Assembly: GCF_010993735.1 (NCBI RefSeq)
Contig: NZ_WQNI01000003.1
Coordinates: forward strand, 349,906-413,905
Direction of reading: 5' to 3'
DNA from: Chelativorans alearensis
GTDB taxonomy: Bacteria > Pseudomonadota > Alphaproteobacteria > Rhizobiales > Rhizobiaceae
DNA length: 64,000 nt
Position 1 is the stretch's first letter. Every line of letters begins with the position of its first letter. Positions 23,665-31,523 of this stretch are shown in pieces. The notes below the pieces were generated by a model, which was given only the letters and a program-made list of their open reading frames with translations, was not told the DNA's origin and ran no database searches. A program made the translations under genes and the position numbers.

Positions 23665-23685
23665 CGGCGGCGATTTTCGCCGCCG
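23665..23685 (+). terminator. GC-rich hairpin after guaA
   Basis: CGGCGGCGA-TTT-TCGCCGCCG forms a perfect 9-bp stem with a 3-base loop 28 bases after the guaA stop. There is no U-run, so it may pause or stabilise the transcript rather than terminate alone. Confidence 0.55.
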
Positions 23686-23840
23686 TGCTGCTGCCGTTCC
23701 TGCCTCCCGCTGAGCGGCATAGTCTGCCTCTCAAAATTTGCAGATTCGATCTGCGTCCAATCCTCGGACGATGTAAAGCAGCTTCAAAGAGCGAGAGGAC
23801 TGTAGCGTAGAATAGCGTGCACATAGGCGGGTCTCCTATA

Positions 23841-23859
23841 TGCGCCACCATGCACGAAC
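23841..23859. repeat. 19-bp direct repeat, left copy
   Basis: TGCGCCACCATGCACGAAC, identical to 27085-27103. The two copies flank the IS91 relic and the methanethiol-oxidase-like gene pair. Confidence 0.6.
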
Positions 23860-23970
23860 CCGCTTCGCGGGAGGGGCGCCACGGCCTGAGATGGCTTAGT
23901 ATGCATAGCCTTTGGGCGGGTAGCGGCGGGTACGCCGATCATGAGTTCCCTTCAACGAGAGGAACTCGCC

Positions 23971-24308
23971 ATGGCTACCCCGTCGACCGATACACCGATC
24001 TCGCCGCTTCGCCAGCGCATGCAGCACGACATGCTCATGCGGGGCTTGGGCTCCCACACACACAGCAGGACTATGTTCGCCACGTCCGCCGCTTCCTGCT
24101 CCATGTCCTGCCGCGTGGCTTCCACCGCATCCGGCACTACGGCCTGCTCGCCGGCACCGCCCGCAAGGCCAGCATCGCACTCGCCCGCGAACTGCTGGAC
24201 GTCGCCGCGCCGCCCGATGACGACACACCGGATGAACCGGGCGACTTCCGCCCGCCATGCCTCTGCTGCGGCGGCCGCATGATCGTCATCGAGGTGTTCG
24301 AACGCTGA
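23971..24308 (+). pseudogene. Relic fusing a tyrosine recombinase start to an IS91-type transposase end
   Basis: The ATG at 23971 opens a frame beginning MATPSTDTPISPLRQRMQHD and MLMRGLG, the N-terminus of the XerD-like recombinases that accompany IS91-family elements. After a CACACACA run the frame shifts and continues as HTQQDYVRHVRR. This joins directly to FLLHVLPRGFHRIRHYGLL and ends CLCCGGRMIVIEVFER, the C-terminal zinc motif of IS91/IS801-type transposases. The catalytic parts of both genes are missing. A deletion between the two genes plus a dinucleotide slip explain the structure. It is not functional. Confidence 0.8.
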
Positions 24309-24787
24309 AGACAACCGCGCGGACCACCACAAGCCACCTCGACGAACCGGGAGACCGCTCCATGACCCGGCATGGCATGATCCACACGTCAGCCGCAGGC
24401 TATCGCCTCTGCCACGGATCCACGCACGCCTATGATGATCATCGTTGTTGATATCGGCACATTCAGCCGCAAGCCGGGCCAGCAAGATCGCATGCAGGCG
24501 CAACGAAGCTGCCTGTCCGCACTTCAGCGCGCGCTTCCTGGCGGAACCTCAGTCTTCGCCGACATCAGCGGAAAATCGAAATCCCCATAGACATCAGGCT
24601 GTGGCCCGCGGGTTCCTGCATGAGGGGCTTTCGTACGCCTGCCGGCACCCGAAACCCTTCACCATCTCGGCCGTAGCGATCAGCTCTCCCGTTTTCTGAA
24701 AGCCGACATCGTCGGTGTCTGCGGGAGTCGTGGCCGCGGACAATGCAGCCTCGGCGAATAAGGCGGCGGCCCGTTGGTTGAAGGCTG
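24309..24787. other. Remnant of the IS91-type element, no gene
   Basis: About 480 bp downstream of the transposase relic with no supported gene. The stretch around 24580-24650 (CCCCATAGACATCAGGCTGT, then a GGGGCTTTCG segment) resembles the end region of IS91-like elements. It runs up to the stop of the convergent membrane-protein gene. Confidence 0.35.
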
Positions 24788-25405
24788 CTAGATAATGAGA
24801 ATGAGACCGGTGATCGCCAAGGCACCGGTCCACAGAGTATCGAAGTTGATCCAGCCGCGCCGCAGAAATCCGAGATCCAGCCATTCAAAGACGATTGTCG
24901 CGATCGTCGCGGTCACGCCGAGCATCGCCACCATATGCACCCCGATGGCGGCCAGGGCCACTGGCAGCGATCCTTCGGCCGTCAATTCCCGCGCCGGGGT
25001 CGAGGCAAGGCAGAGCGGTATAATCACCGGCACCAGCATGAGGCCCGCCCCGTGGCTCGTCGCCATCAGGAATGACCACAGGCTGAGCCCTGCCAGCCCC
25101 GTTTGCATGCCCACGCGAACCCGATGGCGGTGACCATAAAGGGCATGATAGGCGGCCCAGCTCAAAAGCAGTGCGCCGGCCATCACTTCCAGCAGGCGTT
25201 GGTCAACGACTGTCCCGATGGCCACCACCGCGAACACGACCGCTGCGATCGAGGCCGCATGGCCGAGCGCGATCGGAACGAGCGAAAGCCACACGACGCG
25301 CCGGCTCTTGCGGTGCATGCCGAGGGCGACCGCGAACAGCCAGCCCATGGCAGGGTTCAGCCCGTGAAAGGCACCGAGCCCGGCAAGCACCAGCCAGGGC
25401 GACAT
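24788..25405 (-). CDS. Polytopic membrane protein paired with the SBP56-family gene
   Basis: A 205-residue integral membrane protein with about six helices. The N-terminus has the conserved GLGAFHGLNPAMGWLFAVAL motif and a later HGAGLMLVP; His-containing helices of this kind recall NicO/UreH-type metal transporters. It follows the SBP56-family gene after about 40 bases on the same strand and is probably cotranscribed. Because SBP56/methanethiol oxidases need metal, it may help metal supply or maturation; this is inference. Confidence 0.7.
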   Translation of the reverse strand: MSPWLVLAGLGAFHGLNPAMGWLFAVALGMHRKSRRVVWLSLVPIALGHAASIAAVVFAVVAIGTVVDQRLLEVMAGALLLSWAAYHALYGHRHRVRVGMQTGLAGLSLWSFLMATSHGAGLMLVPVIIPLCLASTPARELTAEGSLPVALAAIGVHMVAMLGVTATIATIVFEWLDLGFLRRGWINFDTLWTGALAITGLILII

Positions 25406-25447
25406 ATCAGCGATCCGGCCGCGCGCCTATGCCGGGCACCGCGCGCA

Positions 25448-26845
25448 TCACGGATAGCAATAGGAGTCCGACGAGCAGTCGCCACCCTGCAGGCGCACCT
25501 GATGCGGGCGGTGGCCCTTTGGCCAATCGACGAAGAACTTTTCGTCGAAGGCGATGCCGCCGTTCTCGCCCACATCGAGCTTCACCATCCAACCGTCGAT
25601 GCCGTCGGGATAGAATTGCGGATCGATCGATCCGTAGAGCGAATTGGTGAAGTAGACGCGCTTGCCGTCGCGGCTGATCTCGACCATCTGCGGCCCGCCG
25701 TTCAGCGCGCCGTTCTTCGCCCCCGGATGAGACGCCCGCGAAACGATGCCGCCGATGCGCACGCGCCCGGTCTCCTTTGGGTTGAAGGGATCGGACACGT
25801 CGTACTGGATCATGTCGCCCGTGCCCCAGCACGAGATATAGAGGAAGCGGTCATCCATGGACAGATCGATGTCGGTGACCAGTGGCGCGACCGCCTTGAA
25901 GCCCTGCAGCACGGGCGGCAGGACATCGGGATCGGCGGGTTCCGCCGGAATTTCGATCACCTTCTTGGCCGCCCATTTGTCGCCGTCGCGATACCATGTC
26001 CAGATCGAGGCGGAGAGGTCCTTCAGGCTGATGACGCAGCCGACGAAGCCATAGGCTTTGGTCGGGTCGTGCGCCGGGCGCAGCTCGAAGACGAGCTGGT
26101 GCTCCTCGCCGAAATCGATCTCCTGGAGATGCTTGCGCTTGTGCAGGTCCCAGAAATGCAGGCGGCGGCCATATTTGGAATTGAGCAGGATTTCCGGCAC
26201 CAGCCCGTTTTCGAACGTGTCCGGCGTGCCCCATTCGCTGGTCACCATCGTGTCATGGCCGAGATGCCACCAGAAATCATAGGCGAGCTGCTGCGGCCCG
26301 CGGTCCATCTCCCACTGGCCCATGACGTCGAAACTTTCCGGATCGAGCAGGAAGATGCCGCCCGGTGCCTTGCCTTCGGCATTGCCGAGCGCGTTGACGT
26401 AAATGCCTTCCGGCCCGCAATGGATCGTGTGCAGGCGTGTATAGCCGGCCTTTTCGGCGATCTCTTCCGGCTCGATGACCTTGACGATCTTCGGGTTCTT
26501 CGGATCGGGCTTGGTGTCGATGATGTGAAGCCGCGAGGAGCGCAGCCCCGGCACGACGAGATAACGCCGCTCCATGTGCGGATGCGGCGCGTTGGGACAC
26601 AGGCAGGACGAACAGGCGTTCCAGCCGAAATGATGCAGTTCGTCGCCCGCATTGGGCATGTCGACCCGGCCGACGATCTGGCTGTAGGTCGGCGATTTCG
26701 CATCGACATCGATGACGGCGATGGCGTCCGGCTTCTGGCGGTCGGGGTCGAAGGAGGCGACATAGGCGAGGCTCTCGGCCGGCGCCTTGGCGGCCATGCG
26801 GGGCGAGGGATAGAACGAGGGATCAGGTTGCCAAGTAGCCATCAT
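25448..26845 (-). CDS. mtoX: Selenium-binding protein SBP56 family, probable methanethiol oxidase
   Basis: A 465-residue SBP56-family protein. Bacterial members characterised so far oxidise methanethiol to formaldehyde, H2S and H2O2 with copper. Conserved segments are the metal/thiol-site candidate HHFGWNACSSC (near residue 75-85), LHTIHCGPEGIYVNALG, DFWWHLGHDTMVTSEWG and the C-terminal LRGGDCSSD-like LQGGDCSSDSYC. Cysteines and histidines expected for the family are present. No signal peptide is obvious. ATG at 26845 (or the next codon) follows GGAGGAG; the frame upstream is non-coding. It lies between two copies of a 19-bp repeat, suggesting it moved as a unit. Whether it acts on methanethiol here is not proven. 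Confidence 0.88.
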   Translation of the reverse strand: MMATWQPDPSFYPSPRMAAKAPAESLAYVASFDPDRQKPDAIAVIDVDAKSPTYSQIVGRVDMPNAGDELHHFGWNACSSCLCPNAPHPHMERRYLVVPGLRSSRLHIIDTKPDPKNPKIVKVIEPEEIAEKAGYTRLHTIHCGPEGIYVNALGNAEGKAPGGIFLLDPESFDVMGQWEMDRGPQQLAYDFWWHLGHDTMVTSEWGTPDTFENGLVPEILLNSKYGRRLHFWDLHKRKHLQEIDFGEEHQLVFELRPAHDPTKAYGFVGCVISLKDLSASIWTWYRDGDKWAAKKVIEIPAEPADPDVLPPVLQGFKAVAPLVTDIDLSMDDRFLYISCWGTGDMIQYDVSDPFNPKETGRVRIGGIVSRASHPGAKNGALNGGPQMVEISRDGKRVYFTNSLYGSIDPQFYPDGIDGWMVKLDVGENGGIAFDEKFFVDWPKGHRPHQVRLQGGDCSSDSYCYP

Positions 26846-27084
26846 AACTCCTCCCGGATGATGCGCCCCCTCCTCGGCCCAATGTACTACCTCGCGCCAG
26901 AAATGTCGTCTGCATTTGCATACCCTCTGCGGCGTAGAGGAGCGCCTGCAAAGGTCCGTTTTCGGCCCACGACACCGACGGGGTACCTGCTCTCCAGCGC
27001 CTGCTTCGAGTTGGATTTTCACGAGCCGCGAGATCGCAAGAGGGGCTCGATGAGGAATTTGGCGGGCCAGACTTTCGATCGCCT

Positions 27085-27103
27085 TGCGCCACCATGCACG
27101 AAC
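27085..27103. repeat. 19-bp direct repeat, right copy
   Basis: TGCGCCACCATGCACGAAC, identical to 23841-23859, 3.2 kb away in the same orientation. Confidence 0.6.
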
Positions 27104-27116
27104 ATCGCCGCCACAT

Positions 27117-27142
27117 CTTAGGTGGCCACCTTAGGTGGCCAC
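27117..27142. repeat. Tandem 13-bp repeat containing palindromes
   Basis: CTTAGGTGGCCAC occurs twice in direct succession. Each unit with its neighbour gives the 10-bp palindrome GGTGGCCACC. Confidence 0.6.
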
Positions 27143-27180
27143 CGCTCCCGCGATTACGTCATGTTCGTTCCCCGGCCCCA

Positions 27181-28016
27181 TTATAAGAAGCTCGCCTGAT
27201 AGCTGGTCGCCATCAACGACACATGTGCTTCCAAGGGCAGCCGTAGTTCAAAGGCTCGCGGCTCCCGCGCGAAATTCCATAACCGCACCAGCCGCCAGTC
27301 GTTGTGGCGCGCCTCTGCGACCGCCAACTTACTACGCGTGATGTGAAACGGCGTTCGCTCCCAGCCATTGGTCGTCTTCACTTCGATCAGCCGATCGCTG
27401 CCGTCGGTGTCGAAGCTTTGGATGTCATAACCGGCACCGTCACCATTGACATGCGATACCCAGCGGATGCGCTCGGCAAGTTCGGTTCGGCCGGCGGCGA
27501 GCAGACCGGCGCGCTCATGGGCAAGGACGCGCTCCTCACCTGCTCGACCGAGCGCACGATTGCGGGCATCACGCTCGGCGACGTCGTATTTCCGGGTGAT
27601 GGCGGTCATCTGCTCGAGCTCATCAGGCGGAGGTGCGTTGCTATGCGTCGGCGGCGGACCGATCCAAAGCATCGCTTCCTCGCGGAGCGCTGATTGTGAC
27701 AGGCCCATTCCCATCCGCGCGGCCGGCGCGAGTCAATCCGGATGGTGATCGAGCCAGCACACCACAGCATCCACGAGCGACGCCTGAAAATTAAAGGCCG
27801 GCTTGTAGCCAGGGATTCTTCCCCGACGCCTTTGAGCACTGCGCTGATGTTCTGATGCTTGTATTCGATCGAACCGCGCGATCGACCGATCACTGCTTGT
27901 AGCAACCCATTGTGCTTGGCCTTGCTATAGGAGCGCCCGGCGATGTCGTTGGCAAGCATCGCGAAATAGTCCGCGACGATCGCGTCGTTCTGTTCGTCAG
28001 TCCAATCACCGGCCAT
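27181..28016 (-). pseudogene. DUF3883 (NO VEIN-type) protein gene, broken by a frameshift and a stop
   Basis: The N-terminal part (start 28016, MAGDWTDEQNDAIVADYFAM, then SRGSIEYKHQNISAVLKGVG) and the C-terminal part (RWVSHVNGDGAGYDIQSFD, then RLIEVKTTNGWERTPFHITR) belong to one protein. Between them the reading frame is lost after GEE: about four bases appear deleted before PGYKPAFNFQASLVDAV. A second lesion follows, HHPD then TGA where relatives have HPDW, before the frame resumes into MGLSQSALREEAML. DUF3883 has a restriction-endonuclease-like core and often occurs in defence genes. The protein cannot be made whole. Nuclease motifs GYDI and IEVKTT are still intact in the downstream fragment. 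Confidence 0.82.
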
Positions 28017-28058
28017 CGGCGTCCCACGCACGATCGACGGGACAGGACAGGGCCTTGT

Positions 28059-28483
28059 TCATGCCAGCAGTTGCGTCGAGACACCGAGCACCGGACCGGC
28101 CTCGGCAAGCCGTTGGTCGAGTGTGTGCACCGTGGCGCCATGCTCCGACCCGGTCGCGAGGTGCAGCGCATCGCCGGCACGAAGCCCCAGCGTGTGCTGG
28201 TCGGCGAACCTCGCCGCCGACCGGAAATGCCCGCCCGTCACCGGCAGTACGATGAAGCTCTCGGCGATTAGCTTGTTGAACATGGCGAGCGCCGCCGCGC
28301 GCTGCTCCAGGCTGATCTGGCCGGTCCGCAGCTTGATCGCCATGGCTGAAGACATTTCGGTGATGGTCCAGTCGCTGATCAGCAGCTGCGCCGGATCCTG
28401 CTCCGCCAGCCAGTTCTGAATACGCGGGGTCATGGCCTCGTTGGAGAGCGCCGCGACGATCAGCGATGTGTCTAGGTAGAGCA

Positions 28484-28484
<1 letters not shown>
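28059..28484 (-). CDS. vapC: VapC-type PIN-domain toxin
   Basis: A 141-residue PIN ribonuclease, the toxin of a type II toxin-antitoxin pair. The acidic active-site residues are at LYLDTSLIV (Asp5), SDWTITEM (Glu near 43), GDALHLAT (Asp near 104) and TLDQRL. ATG at 28484 shares a base with the antitoxin stop. It would cleave RNA when the antitoxin is degraded. The pair sits among decayed mobile elements and probably persists by addiction. Confidence 0.92.
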
Positions 28485-28807
<323 letters not shown>

Positions 28808-28998
28808 CTAGTGGCCAAGCTGCTAACCTGCTTGATGCATACCGGTGAGCGTTTGGCGACGTGAAGCGGCGATTTGGCTGCCGCCGCGGTGCTTCTTGGC
28901 TCGTTTTCGCCAGCGCCGGGATTGATCCGTCGTGATGGCAGGCAGGGTTTGCGCGTTGCGGTCGGCGGGTTCGGTTGGGTGCGTGTGCGCCCCGTCGG

Positions 28999-29400
28999 CT
29001 ACGTCACGAGCCGCGGGATGCGCTCGAGCACGAGCCGCAGGATGGCTTGGTCGAGGCAGGATGTCGGCAGGTGCAGGCGGATCTGAGTCTTCATTTCGAC
29101 CACCCTCGCGGCGATCTTGAGGGGACGCAAGCGCAGCGTGTCGAATTGGGCGACGGCAAAGCTGGAGCACTTCGGCATCGCGGCCCTCAGCCCCCACATT
29201 ATCCAGTAGGCGCCGGCATGCAGGAACAGTCGGAACTGGTTGGCTGTCGCCTTGGTGCAAGATGTTCGGTTGGCGGCCAGATGCGTCTTCCAGGACTTGA
29301 TGTGGTTCTCGGCCGCGCCACGCCGGCAGTAGAGGTCCGCGTAGAGCGCCTTGGCCCTGCCGCCGGCGAGATCGGTGAGGATGAAGCGAGCGGTGCAGGA
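28999..29400 (-). pseudogene. IS1380-family transposase, C-terminal fragment
   Basis: The minus-strand frame reads RFILTDLAGGRAKALYADLY, then YCRRGAAENHIKSWKTHL, ATANQFRLFLHAGAYWIMWG and FDTLRLRPLKIAARVVE, and ends PRLVT. This is the end of an IS1380 transposase, with the conserved Y-(2)-R-(3)-E-(6)-K region. The N-terminal two thirds are absent; upstream the sequence switches to an integrase fragment on the other strand. It is inactive. Confidence 0.8.
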
Positions 29401-29416
29401 GGGGCGATCACCGGCA

Positions 29417-29830
29417 CGGGAGAAGCAGCAGCAGAAACGGCGCCTCAGGGAGGCGAAGAGCTTCGATGAATTCGGCGAGCGTTATTTTCAGGAGGCGCCG
29501 ATGGCCGACAGCACGCGAGCCATGCGGCGGACAATCTATGAACGTGATATCTTACCGAAGTTCCGTAAGAGGCTGCTCACCGAGATCGAGCCCGATGACC
29601 TTCGGGCACTGTGCGCCAAGGTGAAGAACCGGGGCGCTCCCGCTACTGCGATTCATGTCCGCGACATCGTCAAGCAGATCTACGCGTTCGCCATCCTTCA
29701 TGGCGAGAAAGTCGCCAATCCTGCCGACGAGGTCGGACCATCATCGATCGCAACGTTCGCACCGAAGGACCGGGCACTGCCGCCGGCGGAGATCCGGGTC
29801 ATGCTGGCCTGCTGCCGGTCAGCGAAATGA
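29417..29830 (+). pseudogene. Tyrosine-type integrase, internal fragment
   Basis: The plus-strand frame (REKQQQKRRLREAKSFDEFG, DSTRAMRRTIYERDILPKFR, LTEIEPDDLRALCAKVKNRG, HVRDIVKQIYAFAILHGEKV) is the core-binding region of a P4-type tyrosine recombinase. It ends soon after KDRALPPAEIRVML, before the catalytic R-HxxR-Y domain, and the N-terminal arm domain is also gone. It probably drove an earlier island integration, perhaps near guaA. It has no catalytic residues left. Confidence 0.82.
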
Positions 29831-29966
29831 CACTGGCCCCTTTTGGGGTGGTGAAGCTCGGATCATCGAGCTTGAGGTCCAGATAGTCCCTGCCCTCATT
29901 CGAGCACTTGGACCAGGCGGGCGCCGATCTCTGCGCGGCGCCCTTCCGAAATAGACTCTATACCGC
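29831..29966 (-). pseudogene. DUF736 gene fragment
   Basis: On the minus strand RYRVYFGRA is followed, after a frameshift, by APAWSKCSNEGRDYLDLKLD and DPSFTTP. This is the middle and end of DUF736, a small protein common in rhizobial plasmids and conjugative islands. Start and end are missing. It touches the stop codon of the SDR gene, so the island debris ends exactly here. Confidence 0.7.
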
Positions 29967-30731
29967 CCTGTTTTGCGTCGGCGGACGGCCACCGCCATCG
30001 GCCACGAGGACGGCGCCCGTAACAAAGGAGGCCTCGTCGGAGGCGAGGAAGAGGCAGCAAGAGGCGATCTCGTCCGGTGTCGCAACCCGGCGCAGCGCGA
30101 TCCGCTTCGTCAGCGCGGTGAATTCCTCTTCGGGCGTGGTGCCGTTCTCACGCGCGGCCACTTCCATCTCATACTCGCTCATCGGCGTGTGCACCCAGCC
30201 GGGCGCAACCGCGTTCGCCCTGATGCCGTCGGCTCCGTGAGCATAGGCGAGAGAGCGCGTGTAGGAGACCAATGCCGCTTTGCTGGCCGAATAAGCGGCG
30301 TTAACGGCGCTGGCGTTGAAGGCACCGACCGAGGCGATGTTGACGACAGCGCCGCCATGAAGCTTCAAGAGCGGCAGGCTGGAACGGCAGACCTTCATTG
30401 CCCCGGTGACGTTGACCGCGAAGCTCTTCTCCCAGGTCTCGTCGGAAAGCATCTCGGGCTCGTCAAGAAGCATCACGCCGGCGGCGTTGACGACGATATC
30501 GAGCCGCCCGCCGCAGGCATCGATGGTGCGCCCAATATCGTCCTTCGCGGTAACGTCGCCGTGGATGGCGGCACCGCCGGTTGCGGCAGCAACGTTCTCA
30601 AGCGCATCACCGCCCAGCCCGAAGAGCACCAGGCGGGCTCCTTCCCTGGCGAAGCGCTCTGCCGTTGCCCGGCCCATGCCGGTGGCAGCCCCCGTGATCA
30701 ACGCTGTCCGTCCAGCAAGTTGTCCGCTCAT
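29958..30731 (-). CDS. Short-chain dehydrogenase/reductase
   Basis: A 257-residue classical SDR. It shows the cofactor loop TGAATGMG (13-20), NAAG in the fourth strand and the catalytic Ser with YSASK. The C-terminal GAVLVADGG is typical. The cofactor-binding Asp/Arg position (FGLGGD) is not diagnostic for NAD or NADP. ATG at 30731 overlaps the stop of the second SDR (ATGA). As the last gene of the TTT/aldehyde dehydrogenase operon it likely oxidises or reduces a hydroxy/keto intermediate; the substrate is unknown. Its 3' end abuts mobile-element debris, so the last residues may have been altered. Confidence 0.88.
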   Translation of the reverse strand: MSGQLAGRTALITGAATGMGRATAERFAREGARLVLFGLGGDALENVAAATGGAAIHGDVTAKDDIGRTIDACGGRLDIVVNAAGVMLLDEPEMLSDETWEKSFAVNVTGAMKVCRSSLPLLKLHGGAVVNIASVGAFNASAVNAAYSASKAALVSYTRSLAYAHGADGIRANAVAPGWVHTPMSEYEMEVAARENGTTPEEEFTALTKRIALRRVATPDEIASCCLFLASDEASFVTGAVLVADGGGRPPTQNRAV

Positions 30732-31519
30732 GAAAGCCCCCACATATCTTCGATGGCATAGCCGGTCTCGGGCAGAGTAGAGCCGCCGTCGACCACGACG
30801 GTCTGGCCGGTCGTATATCTGGCTTCCGCGGAAGCCAGATAGAGCATGGCGTGGGCGATATCGTCGGCCTCGCCCATGTGGCCCATGGGAATATAGCGGC
30901 CGATGGCCTCCTGTTTCTCGGGCGTCGAAAGCGTGCCGCGCCCGGGCTTGGCGATGAAGCCCGGCTCCACGCCGTTGACCGTGATGCCCGTGCGCGCGAG
31001 CTCGAAGGCGGCGCCGCGCACGAAGGCGTTCACGCCGGCTTTGGCAGCCGAATAGTGAGCGCCGCCCCCCATCGCCACCCGCGACGAGACGGAGGAGGTG
31101 ACGAGCAGCCGTCCGAAACCGTTGCGCTTCATGTGCGGTATCGCCGCCTGCGTCAGCCAGACGAAGGCCTGGAGATTGATGTCCAGCGCCTCGGTGAGCT
31201 TCGTTTCGTCGAGTTCCTCGATGCCCGCCCAGGGGCAGCGGCCAGCATTGTGGACGAGGATATCGAGCCGTCCTTTTTCGCCGGCAACGCGGTCGACCAT
31301 CTCGCGGATCTCGGTACGTCCCGTGCCGGGCCAGGCGGTGGTGTCTGCGGCCAGACCGCGACCACTCAACGCAGCCGCCAATTCCTCTGCTGGTTCCGGC
31401 GTGCGGTTGGCGATGACAACCCGAGCGCCGGTCTCGGCGAAACGCGTGGCGATGGCAGCGCCGATACCCCGGCCGCCGCCCGTGATGAGGGCAATTTTGC
31501 CTGCAAGGTCGAAGGCCAT
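30728..31519 (-). CDS. Short-chain dehydrogenase/reductase (FabG-like)
   Basis: A 263-residue SDR with TGGGRGIG (13-20), an NAG motif (LVHNAG), a catalytic Ser in VTSSVSS and YSAAK. The loop after the second strand (ANRTPE) with Arg suggests NADP preference. It follows the aminotransferase gene after a few bases and overlaps the next SDR. The pair of SDRs probably handles successive or stereo-specific steps on a carbonyl product of the aminotransferase. Confidence 0.9.
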   Translation of the reverse strand: MAFDLAGKIALITGGGRGIGAAIATRFAETGARVVIANRTPEPAEELAAALSGRGLAADTTAWPGTGRTEIREMVDRVAGEKGRLDILVHNAGRCPWAGIEELDETKLTEALDINLQAFVWLTQAAIPHMKRNGFGRLLVTSSVSSRVAMGGGAHYSAAKAGVNAFVRGAAFELARTGITVNGVEPGFIAKPGRGTLSTPEKQEAIGRYIPMGHMGEADDIAHAMLYLASAEARYTTGQTVVVDGGSTLPETGYAIEDMWGLS

Positions 31520-31523
31520 CGCC

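Larger units (their letters stand above)
26846..27180. other. Gene-free gap upstream of the SBP56-family gene
   Basis: About 335 bp with no supported gene. It should contain the promoter of the minus-strand gene. It also holds the right copy of the 19-bp repeat and a tandem palindrome at 27117-27142. Confidence 0.4.

Noticed and set aside
25103..27121. 672-codon plus-strand frame opposite the SBP56-family gene
   Set aside because: It is antisense to a well-conserved protein and reads as low-complexity sequence.
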